Below, in pieces: positions 11,568-22,117 of a DNA stretch of 64,000 nt. The notes under the pieces were generated by a model. That model was not told the origin of the DNA, searched no databases, and worked only from the letters and a program-made list of their open reading frames with translations. How positions within the stretch are numbered: position 1 is the first letter of the stretch; every line of letters starts with the position of its first letter. This DNA is from Riptortus pedestris (lineage: Eukaryota; Arthropoda; Insecta; Hemiptera; Alydidae). A program made the position numbers and the translations under genes. The DNA lies in contig CM032228.1 of NCBI GenBank assembly GCA_019009955.1, positions 208,734,001 to 208,798,000 of the forward strand. Reading direction: 5' to 3'.

Positions 11568-11858
11568 TTGGGGGCATAGCTTAGCCATGAGAGTTAAGGC
11601 GTTGCTCTTAATCTCACATGGTAAACTAAGAGTCGTCTCACCTGGGCAATAGGAATTTATTTATTATTATTATTTATTAACGTCCACTTTTTGCAACTCA
11701 GGAAGACCTGTTATCTGGTAGTTACCACCCGACAAGGAATTTATTTAGTGACGGACTCATTAAATAAAATCCTTAGTCCCACCTGAGCGTGGTAACCTGG
11801 AGATAACCCGTCCCGATTAGCCACATTAGCACATAGTGGACGTTATTAAAGGAGGTAT
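11568..11858 (+). mobile_element. tRNA-Leu-like SINE with an inverted SINE tail inside
   Basis: The head (TTAGCCATGAGAGTTAAGGC, CACATGGTAAACTAAGAG) and body are interrupted at about 11660-11735 by an oppositely oriented SINE tail (TTATTTATTAACGTCCAC then GTTATCTGGTAGTTACCACC). After that the body restarts AAGGAATTTATTTAGTGACG and runs to the usual AGTGGACGTTATTAAAGG end. Confidence 0.75.
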
Positions 11859-11904
11859 TTTAATCGCGAAAAATGTATGTTTTCAGATTTCAACAGAATT
11901 AGCA

Positions 11905-12028
11905 TGGTAGCTCAATGATACCTCGGGAATCCTAGAGTCATGTGTTGATTTTTCACCTGGGCATCAAGGAATTTACTTGGTGAAGAACTCATTAAATAAA
12001 ATCCTTAGTCTCACCCGAGCTAGAAAAA
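11905..12028 (+). mobile_element. SINE truncated by a Helitron-like insertion
   Basis: A worn head (GGTAGCTCAATGATACCTCG) and body (GGAATTTACTTGGTGAAGAA, CCCGAGCTAGAAAA) stop exactly where the next element's GTCCGTCACGCAGG begins. In intact SINEs the text continues GGATGGTAACC, so this is the insertion junction. Confidence 0.8.
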
Positions 12029-12508
12029 GTCCGTCACGCAGGGGCTGTGTTAACTAAGCAGATTTCCCACGTAAGTCACGTTTTTGCATTTATCTCAAAA
12101 ATTAAAAGCTCAATGAGAACAATATTTGGTATTTAAGCTTCAAATAAAGTGCTTCATAACGTAATAGAATATTGTTAATATGAGATGTGTAGGAGTAGGG
12201 ATTTACTAAAGACCGAAAACTAAAAATGCAAATATCTCAGTTAATAATCAAGATAGTGAAAAAATGTACATAACAACATTTATAGAAGATTAAATTTGCA
12301 ATAAGAATGATTCTATACAATTTTTCGATGCGACGCATAATAACGGAGATATTAAGAATTTTCGAAATTCTCCCCCTCTAAACCCCTTCCCCTCTCCCTG
12401 GTCCGATTTCAGCCATTAACGAACTTAATCTTTCTTTTTACATAAAACGATTATCTATCAAGTTTGGTAACGATAAGACAAAAATTGCGACCGCTAGAGC
12501 GGTAACAG

Positions 12509-12573
<65 letters not shown>

Positions 12574-12688
12574 TATATAGATAGATAGATAGATATATAG
12601 AGTTTTGATATACCTCATTTTCGTCATCTCCTTGGTAGGAACGATGGACAGCCTCAATAGCTGATTTCCCTTAAGGTAAATCTGCTAA
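12029..12688 (+). mobile_element. Helitron-like element, 5' module B, complete
   Basis: Both ends are present: GTCCGTCACGCAGGGGCTGT with TAAGCAGATTTCCCACGTA, and GATTTCCCTTAAGGTAAATC followed by TGCTAA. Module B (CATTTATCTCAAAAATTAAA) leads into the core and then a (TA)n/(GATA)n tract at 12513-12602. After the tract comes the fixed block CTCATTTTCGTCATCTCC. Length 660 bases. Confidence 0.93.
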
Positions 12689-13202
12689 TATATAGGACAA
12701 ATTTTATAGAAACTTAAATTTACAATAAGATTGACCCTAAACAATGTTTGGATCCGTCTTATAGTAGCCGAGATATCAATTATTTCTCTCTTTAAATCCC
12801 CACTCCACAAGGCCGTTTCATATATTACCTAATTTAATCTTTAGTTTTCCATGAGAATAACGAGTGTGGCGTTGGTCAAATGAAAAGGATGTAGTTAAGA
12901 ACCGTACAATTTCAAGTGATGACGCCGTGAAACGTGAATGGTTTAATGAAAAGTATTTGGTGCTTAAGTTTGGAATAAAGTGGTGATTCAACAATTTATT
13001 GTTAATAAGCCATAGAGTAGAAGTGGGGGGGGGGATTTACTGCAGACTGCAGTAAACTAAGGATATTTCCCATGCAAGGTTCAGAATAGATAAACATACA
13101 TACAGGTAACACTATCTTGAATGTTTAATGAATAAATACAAACGGTAATGAGAAATTTTTCAGTCAATTTATAATACAAGTTAATGATCTCTACAATGAA
13201 AA
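12689..13202 (+). mobile_element. Diverged Helitron-like fragments
   Basis: Core-like text (AATAAGATTGACCCTAAACA, TTTGGATCCGTCTTATAGTA) is followed by module-B-like text (GCTTAAGTTTGGAATAAAGT) and a worn 5' end (AAACTAAGGATATTTCCC near 13060). Old copies stacked together. Confidence 0.6.
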
Positions 13203-13811
13203 GTCCGCCACGCAGGGGCTGGGTAAACTAAGCAGATTTCCCACGTGAATTATTACAATAGAGAAATCTGCCTAATAATAACAGTAGTAGGAAGGTATCT
13301 ATAGACCTATTCACGAGGAACGAACAGTTACGAAAACGGCCGCCAGAGCTCTCTTCGGAAAGTACCGAACAGCCGACTCCTGCCGACCACACACAGAATA
13401 CAAATGCAAATATCTCGGTTAATATTCAAGATACAGAGTAAATGTATAGAATAATTTTTATAGTAAAGTTAATTTTCAATAAGATTGATTCTATACAATC
13501 TTTCGATCCGACGCATAATAACGGAGATATTTCGAATATTTAAAAATCCCCCCTCTAAAGCCCCCTCCCACTGGTCCGATTTCAGCCATTAACGAACTTG
13601 ATCTTCCTTTTTACATAAAACGATTAAATTCTGAGTTTGGTAACGATCAAACAAAAATTGCGACCGCTTGACCATTAACAGACAAATATATATATAATTT
13701 TGAACGGACCTCATTTTCGTCATCTCCTGGGTAGGATCGACGGACATTTGAGGAAATGTTTCAAAACTCGCGTCATGAGTACGACCTCAATAGCTGATTT
13801 CCCTCAAGGGC
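13203..13811 (+). mobile_element. Helitron-like element, 5' module A
   Basis: It starts GTCCGCCACGCAGGGGCTGG with AAGCAGATTTCCCACGTGAA, then module A (ACCTATTCACGAGGAACGAA, AACGGCCGCCAGAGCTCTC) and a clean core. The TA tract is short (13686-13695). The 3' end stops in the hairpin (GATTTCCCTCAAGGG), so the last ten or so bases are gone. Confidence 0.88.
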
Positions 13812-14557
13812 TCGTTGCGCTGAATAGATAGATAGACCGGAAAGACAAACAATTAATGAAATAAAATGAATATAACATATTAATTTTATTAAAAACTATT
13901 TCCTAAAGCTAGTGCTGTAATTTGTAATGAATCAGAATCAGCTTTATCTCAATCACATAAATTTTAGTAATTCAAGATCAAAAGAAGGGAGGGGAGGGGG
14001 GGGGGTGAACAGAACGTATTTGCATATATCTCAGGAAGTAAAAGTTCAATGAAAACAATATTTTGTATTTAACCTTGAACTGAAGTGGTTCATGAAATAA
14101 CAGCTTATTGTTAATATGACTTGAGTAGAACTGGGGGTTTGCTTCAGGCTCAAAACTCAAAAATGCAAATATCGCGGGTAATATTCAAGATAGAGAATAA
14201 ATGTATATAAGAATATGTATAGTAGTATTTATTGAATTTGCAATAAAATTTGTTCTATATAATTTATCGATCCGACGTACAGTAACGGAGATATTTCGAA
14301 TTTTTGGAAATCCACCCCTCTAAAACCCTCCTCCCACTTGTCTCGAACTTGATCTTTCTTTTTACATAAAAAGTCTAAATGAAAAGCTTTGTAACGATCA
14401 AACAAAAATTGAGACCGCTATATATATTCATGTCAGTTTTGAACGGATCTCATTTTCGTCATCTCCAGGGTAGGATCGATAATCACTTGAAGAAATTTTT
14501 CGAAAAATTTATTAGTCATGTGTCATCAATAGCTTTCCCTTAGGGTAAATCTGCTAA
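13812..14557 (+). mobile_element. Helitron-like element, long 5' variant
   Basis: The left part (GACCGGAAAGACAAACAATT, then a G-rich patch at 13987-14006) matches 61295-61440 and, inverted, 22560-22740, so it belongs to the longest form. The core and the 3' end TTAGGGTAAATCTGCTAA are present. The 5' terminus is missing. Confidence 0.75.
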
Positions 14558-14604
14558 AATGCAATATCTCGGTTAATGTTGATGATAGAGAATAAATGTA
14601 TATA

Positions 14605-14792
14605 CTATCGCAGGTAGAGGAAATAAAACAAATTTTGGAAGATCCTTGGCCTTTCTGGGCCTTAGGCACCTCAGGTCTATAACCAGGACGTTCGGGCACT
14701 GATGATGATGCACTGCATGGAAAGTGCTCTCTCGCTTTATTAAATTGTTACTGTGGAAGTGTGGCCGTTTTTTTGGCCTCTACCTGCAATAG
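14605..14792. mobile_element. Small inverted-repeat element (MITE-like)
   Basis: The left end CTATCGCAGGTAGAGG and the right end CCTCTACCTGCAATAG are inverted repeats with one mismatch in 16 bases, enclosing about 155 bases unlike anything else in the window. The interior is less AT-rich and has a frequent GATGATGATGCACTGCATG patch. No coding capacity. No target duplication is obvious, so the superfamily is unknown. Confidence 0.65.
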
Positions 14793-14881
14793 AACTTACT
14801 TCCCCCAGCAAGAATACCAACTTAGAATATATACTAACTCTTATGGGATATGACATTTGAAATAAGATTGGATGTGTACTA

Positions 14882-15490
14882 TTAGCAGATTTCCCTTAAG
14901 GGAAATCAGCTATTGAGGTCGTACTCTGGACGCGAGTTTCGAAAAATTTCTTCAAATGTCCATCGATCCTATCCAGGAAATGACGAAAATGAGGTCCGTT
15001 CAAAATTATATATATATATATTTGTCTGTTAACTCTCTAGCGGTCTTAATGTTTGTTTGATCGTTACCAAACTCGGAATTTAATCGTTTCATGTAAAAAG
15101 GAAGATCAAGTTCGTTAATGGCTGAAATCTGACCAGTGGGAGGAGGAGTTTAGAGGGGGGATTTTTGAAAATTCAAAATATCTCCGTTACTATACGTCGG
15201 ATCGAAAAACTGTACAGAATCAATCTTATTGCAAATTAAATTTACTATAAATATTGTTTTATACATTTATTCTGTATCTTGAATATTAACCGAGATATTT
15301 GCATTTGTATTGTGTGTGTGGTCGGCAGGACTCCGCCATGTTCCGGACTTTCCGCCGAGAGCTCTGGTGGCCGTTTCCGTAACTATTCGTCCCTCGTGAA
15401 TAGGTTTAGAGATCCCTTCCTACTACAGCTGCTATTCTAAAACTTCACGTGGGAAATCTGCTTAGTTTACGCAGCCCCTGCGTGACGGAC
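14882..15490 (-). mobile_element. Helitron-like element, 5' module A, complete reference copy
   Basis: Read 5' to 3' on the minus strand: GTCCGTCACGCAGGGGCTGC (with an ACGCA/TGCGT stem), AAGCAGATTTCCCACGTG, module A (CACGAGGGACGAATAGTTAC, GAGCTCTCGGCGGAAAG), core (TTAATATTCAAGATACAG, ATTTTTCGATCCGACG), a short TA tract, CTCATTTTCGTCATTTCC, and the palindrome GATTTCCCTTAAGGGAAATC then TGCTAA. AGCAGATTTCCC near the 5' end recurs inverted in the 3' hairpin. This is the arrangement of Helentron-derived HINE/DINE-1 elements. No protein is encoded; mobilisation would need a Rep-helicase supplied from elsewhere. Confidence 0.9.
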
Positions 15491-15555
15491 TTTTTTTTGA
15501 TCCGATGTATAATTACGGAAATATTTCGAATTCTTAAAAATCCACTCTCTAACCC

Positions 15556-15782
15556 TTGTGGCTCAGGTTGGCCCTGTGAGTTAAAGCATAGCCTTTAATG
15601 TCACATGGTAAACCTAGAATGGCGAGTTCGATTCTCGCCTGGGCAATAGGAATTTATTTAGTGACGAACTTCTTAAAGAAGATCCTTAGCCACAACCAGG
15701 ATAGAAAAGGATGACAACTTTTAGATACCCTCTCCCAATTAGCCATAATATCAAAAAGTGGGTGAAACAAAATAATAAAAAA
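15556..15782 (+). mobile_element. tRNA-Leu-like SINE with target duplication
   Basis: Head CTCAGGTTGGCCCTGTGAGT, B box GAGTTCGATTCTC and body GGAATTTATTTAGTGACGAA are clear. TAACCC at 15550-15555 is repeated at 15783-15788, giving a six-base duplication of the Helitron-like host. Confidence 0.88.
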
Positions 15783-16039
15783 TAACCCCACCCCCTCTTT
15801 TTGGTCCAATGTCAGTCACGAACTTGATATTTAGTTTTACATAAAACGTTTAAATATCGAGTTTTGTGCAATCAAAATCAAACATAAATGGCAACTGCTA
15901 GAGCATTAAGAGACAAATATATTATAAATAGCAGATTAATATTATGTATTATATTAATCTACTATAATAATATATAGTATAATATATTATGTTAAGTAGA
16001 TGCTGTCATTATTGGCTGATTATTGAGCACACGTGGCAA

Positions 16040-16171
16040 GTGCTTTCAGTGCTTTTCTACTAATCAATATTTTACACAGAAATAGAGAATATATGTCGAG
16101 ATGAGAACAATAGTGTGCCTTACTAGTTCATGTGAAATCTGCTTAGTTTACGCAGCCTCTGCTTGACGGAG
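16040..16171 (-). mobile_element. Helitron-like 5' end fragment, module C
   Basis: The minus-strand 5' terminus (TCAAGCAGAGGCTGCGTAAA, CTAAGCAGATTTCAC) is followed by a module shared with 17770-17830 and 18005-18090 (GAGATGAGA and AAATAGAGAATATATG on the plus strand). No core or 3' end. Confidence 0.7.
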
Positions 16172-16859
16172 TTTTTGTATTGAAATCCAATTTTTTATGC
16201 AAATAATTTGGAAGACGGAAGTAGAACATTGTTAGAAATCCTGACTATTTCATGGGGTGGATTACTGAGAACCGTGAAAGCATGAAGGATGCAAATAACG
16301 TATTGATGCTTGAAGTGTAAATGCTTCGTTTAACGAAGTGTGGTAATCTATCGGCTGTGAGTGAGAAATTCATTTTAAGTTAATGCGACCTTGGTGCATT
16401 TTCGTTACACAATTTTCTAATGAACAAATACTTTAAGTTTCGTCCTTGCCGAGGATAGTTTCTCTGTCCACGCTTTTTGTCGTTGATTTTGCTTGATGGC
16501 TCGTGATGTAGTATTTAATTGAGGAAAACATAAGAATTATTGTGTTTTTTACAACCCAGATGCTCATTATAAATTTTCGTTATTTCAAGGTGTCTTAGCC
16601 TTCTCGGACTTAACGGAAAATCTCAGGAATTAAAGGAGGAGAATTTGCTTTGCGTTGTAGGTTTCGTGTAGGAAGTAATGATCAACTGGCCCTTTTTAAC
16701 GAGTATATATCTAGCTCCCCCATTAAATGTATCGGGTCAGCAGCGTGAATGAACACTAGGCACCTACCTCTTCGCCCATTCTCTTCATTGGTGAAAATAT
16801 ATGAAATGAATTGAGAAGATGCTCTACTGGATAGGTGTCTTATCTGGTCCTTGTTCTAG
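16172..16859. other. Unassigned sequence between repeats
   Basis: No recognised repeat or gene. Frames are short and of AT-rich composition. A cluster of ordinary-complexity sequence near 16430-16640 has no open frame over 40 codons with coding character. Confidence 0.4.
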
Positions 16860-17098
16860 CCGTCTTCAAATATCCATCGATTCTACCTTACAGGTGATGA
16901 AAATGAGCTCCACTCAACTTGTTTGATCGTTGCCAAAGTGGATACTTAAGCCTTCCATGTAAAACTGAAGTTCAATTTCGTTAATGGCTGAAATCAGATC
17001 AGGAGGAAATGTGGGTGGGGAAACCAATATTCCAAATATCTCCGTTTTTATAAATGGATAAAAATATTGTATCACAAATCTTATTGCTAATTTCAATT
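16860..17098 (-). mobile_element. Helitron-like core fragment
   Basis: Minus-orientation core from the CATCGATTC-TACC block through GGCTGAAATC to AATCTTATTGCTAATTTC. It ends where the 3' terminus of the next copy begins, consistent with a nested insertion. Confidence 0.7.
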
Positions 17099-17495
17099 TT
17101 AGCAGATTCCCTTAAGGGAAATCAGTTATTGAGACCGTACTCATAAAGTGATTTTTGCAAAATTTCCTTAAATGTCCATCGATGCAACACCAGGAGATGA
17201 TGAGATTTCGATAATTTGAAATATCTCTGTTATTATAAGTGGGATCGAAAAATTGTACATAACCAATCTTATTGGAAATTAAAACACCTATAAATGTTGT
17301 TATGTGCATTTTTTCACTATCTTGATTATTTACGGAGATACTTGCATTTTGTAGTTTTCGGCCTTCAGTAAACCCCCACTCCAACTCTTTTCATATTAAC
17401 AATAAACTGTTATATTATGATTTTTTTTTATTGTAAGCTTAAATACCAAAAATTGCTTTCAATAGACTTTTATTATGCCATCAATTAAGATTTTA
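17099..17495 (-). mobile_element. Helitron-like element, 3' end to module B
   Basis: It starts TTAGCAGATTCCCTTAAGGG and reads through CATCGATGCA, the core and the module-B text (AACAATAAACTGTTATATTA, CTTAAATACCAAAAATTGC). There is an internal deletion that removes the TA tract and part of the core. Confidence 0.75.
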
Positions 17496-18097
17496 CGCTC
17501 TTTTTGTTTATATCATCTCTACTATACTCGAAATTTAACCCTTTCAAGTCACCACTAAAGATCATATTTTATATTTGCTGAAATCAGCCCCAGAATGAAG
17601 CTAAGGATGGATGGAGGGGGGATTCGAAAATTCAAAATATCTCCGAGTTGGTTCGTGAGAGGTTATGAAACCAATGTTGTTAAACTATTAATGCTCAAGA
17701 AATATTCTTCTATGCATTTTTTCGTTACTCAAATATTAAGCTATTGATTCGTACTTTCTTGTTTTCAGTCAGAATACGCACCGAGATGAGACCACTAGAA
17801 TGTTATAGTTTGTCTTGCTAGTTCATGGGAAACCTTCTTATTTTATTTATTTTATAGTAAATAGACACCGAACACGGGAGAGTTGTTTGTGCCTAGTTGG
17901 TCGAAAATCTATTTTCATTTTCCTTCTTGTTGTTCAGTAGTCCCTCTCTTCAGATAAACCATCCATGAAAACCTACGTAGTTTACGCATCCCAGGCGTGA
18001 CGAACTTTTATTTACCTTGAAATAGAGAATATATGGTGAGATGAGATCACAATCGCCTGAGTAATCTGCTTAGTTTATACAGCCCCTGAGTGAAGGA
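17496..18097 (-). mobile_element. Mosaic of Helitron-like fragments
   Basis: A core in minus orientation (17575-17700) with the module-C 5' part (17770-17830), then two separate 5' termini at 17966-18005 (ACGTAGTTTACGCATCCCAGG) and 18048-18097 (TAATCTGCTTAGTTTATACA). Boundaries between copies are approximate. Confidence 0.6.
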
Positions 18098-18825
18098 TTT
18101 TACTGCTTGAGACATATTGTTCAATAGGCTACGTGATGTCATCATCGAATAATCTTCGGTTGAAAATTGAGACCGAAGCAGAAAGTGTGCAAGTTTTGAA
18201 GTCTCTTCATTTTTGTGCGTCTGATGCAAAATGTTAAGTAATCCACCTTATTAAAATGTAATAGTGCGAAATTCTTGTTCTCTAACTCAAATTTGTATTT
18301 TTATCAGCTTTCATTAACACTCTCTCCTACTCCCCTAAAGCAATTCTTAAAGCAGCTTAAATTTCAAGTCCAGTTTAGTCTTTTTAGTACAGGAGAAGGC
18401 AGTATGGCGTCATCAGCGTGGCATAGAGTCAAATGGAAAATCTGCTTAGTTTAAAAATTGCCGGGTGGGGGCGCGGCATGTTTTAATGTTTCTGAAGATA
18501 TTAATAGTGATATTTGAGGCTAGGGGTTTGCTAGAGATAACTATAAAGATACCTAGCTAAAAACGCAATAAATAGTATGATTCGATTGACTATCTCAAAG
18601 TCTACCGGTGACGATGAAAACCAATTGAAATGTTCAATGAAAACTACATTTGGCATTTAACCTTGGAAAAAAGTGGTACATGATATAAAGGGTTATTGTT
18701 AATATCGCATGAGTAGGAGGGGGTATACTATTAGCCGAAAACTACAAAACTTGTCTGTTAACGCTTAAGCGGTCGTAATTGTTTTTTATCGTTAGAAAAG
18801 TGGATATTTTCAGTAAACCCCCATT
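18098..18825. mobile_element. Helitron-like fragments including long-variant text
   Basis: 18430-18460 has a minus-strand 5' end scrap. 18516-18745 holds GGCTAGGGGTTTGCTAGAGA and GATACCTAGCTAAAAACGC, the inverse of 22920-23115. 18098-18429 itself holds nothing recognised. Confidence 0.55.
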
Positions 18826-19345
18826 CATACTCACGTCCATATTAACAAGAAGCTGATATATTTTGAACCACTTTATTAGGTTATATACCAAAACATTGTT
18901 TTCAACAGACCATTATAAGAGATTCATGCAATTTCGTTGTGTGGTGACGTTATCAATAAAAATTTTATATTCTAACACGAAAATGTTTATTTGATCGATA
19001 TCATCCATAGTCGATATTTAACTTTTTCTGTCCATACTTAAGATCATATTTGTTATTGGCGTAAATCGAACATGAAATAGATTTAGAGGGAGGGGAATTC
19101 GAAAATGTAAAATATCTCCATAATTATGAGTCGGATCGTAAAAAGTTAATTTTGTTAAACTATTGATGCTCTACAATTGTTTTCTTTTTATTATTTCGTA
19201 ACTCAAGTACTAATCAAGTTATTCGTGACTCCTTGTTTTCAGCCTTTAGTAACCCCGCCGTCTTCGGTTTTTTTCATAGAAATAGAGAATACCAGCACTT
19301 GGGAAATCTGCTTAGTTTACGCAGCCTCTGCGAGACCTACTTTTT
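18826..19345 (-). mobile_element. Helitron-like element, module C
   Basis: Minus-strand copy: module-B text (AATATGGACGTGAGTATGAA read in reverse), divergent core, then the 5' terminus TAGGTCTCGCAGAGGCTGCG with AAGCAGATTTCCCAAGTG. The ORFs at 19177-19421 are translations of this repeat. Confidence 0.65.
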
Positions 19346-19737
19346 ATTCTGTCGGCCTAACGTTACTAACTGCAGTGAGTTTGAGTTAAATGGGCTCAAC
19401 CCTGTTGCTAACCTAATTTAAGAAGCAATTTGCAATTAGAACTAACGGAATAAGTCCATTGATGTTTTTTTTTTGGAAACCAGAAGTCGTGCAGAGAACA
19501 AACAAAGGACCGTTGACAAACTAGCATGTTAATCTAACAAATTATGCAGTTAATCTAAACCGAATACTACCACAACTATCATTCACAGAGTCTTAACCGA
19601 ATTTGCTACAGTATGTTATACAAACGGATTGAAAAGCACTAATGACGACAAACTAAGGACAATTAAACAAAATAATTTGATTCTGGCCATACTCCTTACG
19701 CAGTCCTACTAGAGTTCGAATTGAACCTTCAAGAAAA
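19346..19737. other. Unassigned sequence
   Basis: Short unique stretch between Helitron-like copies. No gene, RNA or repeat was recognised. Confidence 0.4.
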
Positions 19738-20377
19738 GTTGTCACGCAGAGGCTGTAAAAAGAATCACCACATGCTGGAGGACAATGGTGTACCCATCTC
19801 ACTTATATTCTCTATTTCTAAGTAAATATTCCTTGAGTAGAAATTGGAGGCTGAAAAACAATATGAAGAAACAATAACTCGCTAAATATTTGAATACCCA
19901 CAACATTCATAGAACAACAGTTGTAGATAGACATCAATATTTTAACAATTTTGTTCCTATAACATATTTTGATCCAACTCATACTGGAGATATTTTAAAT
20001 TTTTGAAATACATCCTCTAACCACCCTGCCCTTGCTATTGCGGACTGTATTACAGACGTTAACGAATATGATCTTGAGAGTCGAATGAAATAGTTAAATA
20101 TCGAATATGGTATGGATCAAATAGACATTTTCTAGTAAATACTATAAAATCTTAATTGAGGACAAACAACATATTTGCATTTATTTCCCATATTAAAGGG
20201 CCGCAGAAAACAAGATATGGTATTTATACTTGGAATAAGATGTTTCATGATATATTGTCTAATTTCATGTTTCTTTGATATATTGTGTTACGTGAATTGA
20301 CTAAAAGGGGGTTTAGCTGAAGGCTGAAAATGAAAACAAAATGCAAATACCTCGGTTAATCGTTGAGATAGAGAAAA
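19738..20377 (+). mobile_element. Helitron-like element, module C, 3' end missing
   Basis: It opens GTTGTCACGCAGAGGCTGTA, runs through CTCACTTATATTCTCTATTT (module C), a divergent core with AATATCGAATATGGTATGG, and a module-B-like segment to GAGATAGAGAAAA, where the next element starts. Confidence 0.65.
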
Positions 20378-20818
20378 GTCCGTCACCTGCCTAATAATAA
20401 CAGTAGTAGGAAGGTATCTCTAGACCTATTCACGAGGGACGAATAGTTACAGAAACGGTCGCACTAAATCTCGGCGGATAGTCCCGAACGTAGCCGACTC
20501 CTGCCGACCACACACACAATACAAATGCAAATATCTCGGTTAATATTCAAGATACAGAATAAATGTATAGAACAATAATTATAATTATTACAATTATAGT
20601 AAATTTAATTTTCAATAAGATTGATCCTATACAATTTTTCGATCCGACGCATAATAACGGAGATATTTTGAATTTTCAAAAATCCCCCCTTTTAACCCCC
20701 CCTCCCACTGGTCCGATTTCAGCCGTTAACGAACTTGATCTTTCTTTTTACATAAAACGATTAAATATCGAGTTTGGTACCGATCAAACAAAAATTGCGA
20801 CCGCTAGAGCGGTAACAG

Positions 20819-20887
<69 letters not shown>

Positions 20888-21012
20888 GTTTTGAACGGAC
20901 CTCATTTTCGTCATCTACTAGGTAGGATCAATGGACATTTGAAGAAAAATTTCGAAAATTCCGTCATGAGTACAACCTCAATAGCTGATTTCCCTAAAGG
21001 GAAATCTGCTAA
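20378..21012 (+). mobile_element. Helitron-like element, module A, with 5' internal deletion
   Basis: The first nine bases (GTCCGTCAC) are joined directly to CTGCCTAATAATAACAGTAG; the stem and first subterminal repeat are deleted. The core is excellent. The TA tract (20824-20879) is long and ends in ACACACACA. The 3' end reads GATTTCCCTAAAGGGAAATC then TGCTAA. Confidence 0.9.
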
Positions 21013-21301
21013 AACACTCGGTATGTCGCCTTCCTTATAATAAGCCATACTAACATTTCTAGGGACGGGCAGGAGTGGGGTTTATAAGGGAGGCCTGAAA
21101 TTAAAAATAGTGATATTTCGTTTCCTATTGGGGTTTCGGCAAATATGCACATAACTAAAGTTGTTTATTTTGTTATTTAGAGAAACTTTTGTTATATACT
21201 CTATCGTCGTATACCGAAGTATAAAGGCGTCATACGCTAAAAATTAAAGCGGGAGTCAACAACTTTATTCGGCACAAGAGACTCAACCGAACTAAATAAA
21301 A
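21013..21301 (-). repeat. Inverted copy of the composite repeat module
   Basis: Read in reverse it gives TTTAGTTCGGTTGAGTCTCT, GTTGACTCCCGCTTTAATTT, AAACAACTTTAGTTATGTGC and AGGCCTCCCTTATAAACCCC, the same order as 46055-46330 on the plus strand. It fills the gap between two Helitron-like copies. Confidence 0.75.
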
Positions 21302-21891
21302 GTCCGTCACGCAGGGGCTGCGTAAACTAAGCAGATTTTTACAATAGAGAAATTTCACGAGAGTCGAGCACTTAAGGAACCGCCGAACTAGCTTTTGGCG
21401 GGAGTCACCCGTTCGTTACCCGTCCAGATTTAATAAAAATGCAAATATCTCGGTTAATATTCAAGATATAGAATAAATGTATATAACAATATTTATAGTA
21501 AATGCAATTTGCAATAAGATTGATTCTGTATAATTTTTTGTTCCGATGTATAGTAATGGAGATATTTTAATTTTCGAAAATCGCCCCCTCTAACCCCCCC
21601 CCCTCCCACTGGTCCGATTTCAGCCGTTAACGAACTTGATCTTTCTTTTTAGATAAAACGACTAAATATAGAGTTTGGTAACGATCAAACAAAAATTGCG
21701 ACCGCTAGAGCGGCAACAGACAAATATATATATATATATATCTATATATATATATATATATATACATTTTTGAACGGACCTCATTTTCGTGATCTACTTT
21801 GTATGATCGATGGACATTTGAAGAAAAATTTCTTAAATTTCGTCATGAGTACAACCTCAATAGCTGATTTCCCTTAAGGGAAATCTGCTAA
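21302..21891 (+). mobile_element. Helitron-like element, module A, complete
   Basis: 5' end GTCCGTCACGCAGGGGCTGC; the subterminal repeat is cut to AAGCAGATTT. The core, TA tract (21725-21765) and a perfect GATTTCCCTTAAGGGAAATC-TGCTAA end are present. It is the left arm of a large inverted repeat with the next copy. Confidence 0.92.
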
Positions 21892-21925
21892 AATTACGAC
21901 CGCTTGAGTGTTAACAGACAAGCTT

Positions 21926-22062
21926 TTAGCAGATTTCCCTTAAGGGAAATCAGCTATTGAGGTTGTACTCATGTCGGAATTTTCGACATTTTTCTTCAAA
22001 TGTCCATCGATCCTACCTAGTAGATGACGAAAATGAGGTCCGTTCAAAACTGTATATATATA

Positions 22063-22117
<55 letters not shown>

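Larger units (their letters stand above)
14558..15920 (+). mobile_element. Helitron-like host copy carrying three nested insertions
   Basis: Pieces of one plus-strand copy appear in order: TGCAATATCTCGGTTAATGT (14560), AAATAAGATTGGATGTGTACT (14860), GATCCGATGTATAATTACGG (15498), then CTTTTTGGTCCAATGTCAG and ACATAAAACGTTTAAATATC (after 15790). The gaps hold a small inverted-repeat element (14605-14792), a minus-strand Helitron-like copy (14882-15490) and a SINE (15556-15782). The order dates the host as oldest. Confidence 0.78.

Noticed and set aside
12451..12657. 68-codon frame with long YIYIYI run
   Set aside because: Translation of the TA tract of a Helitron-like copy. The same applies to frames at 7778-8224, 20563-20925, 21957-22142, 26026-26352, 43387-43673, 43912-44160 and 46561-46896.
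14882..15490. Classical TIR transposon interpretation of the main repeat
   Set aside because: The matching 12-base repeats are subterminal, the 3' hairpin is a self-palindrome, and no target duplication is seen at nested junctions.
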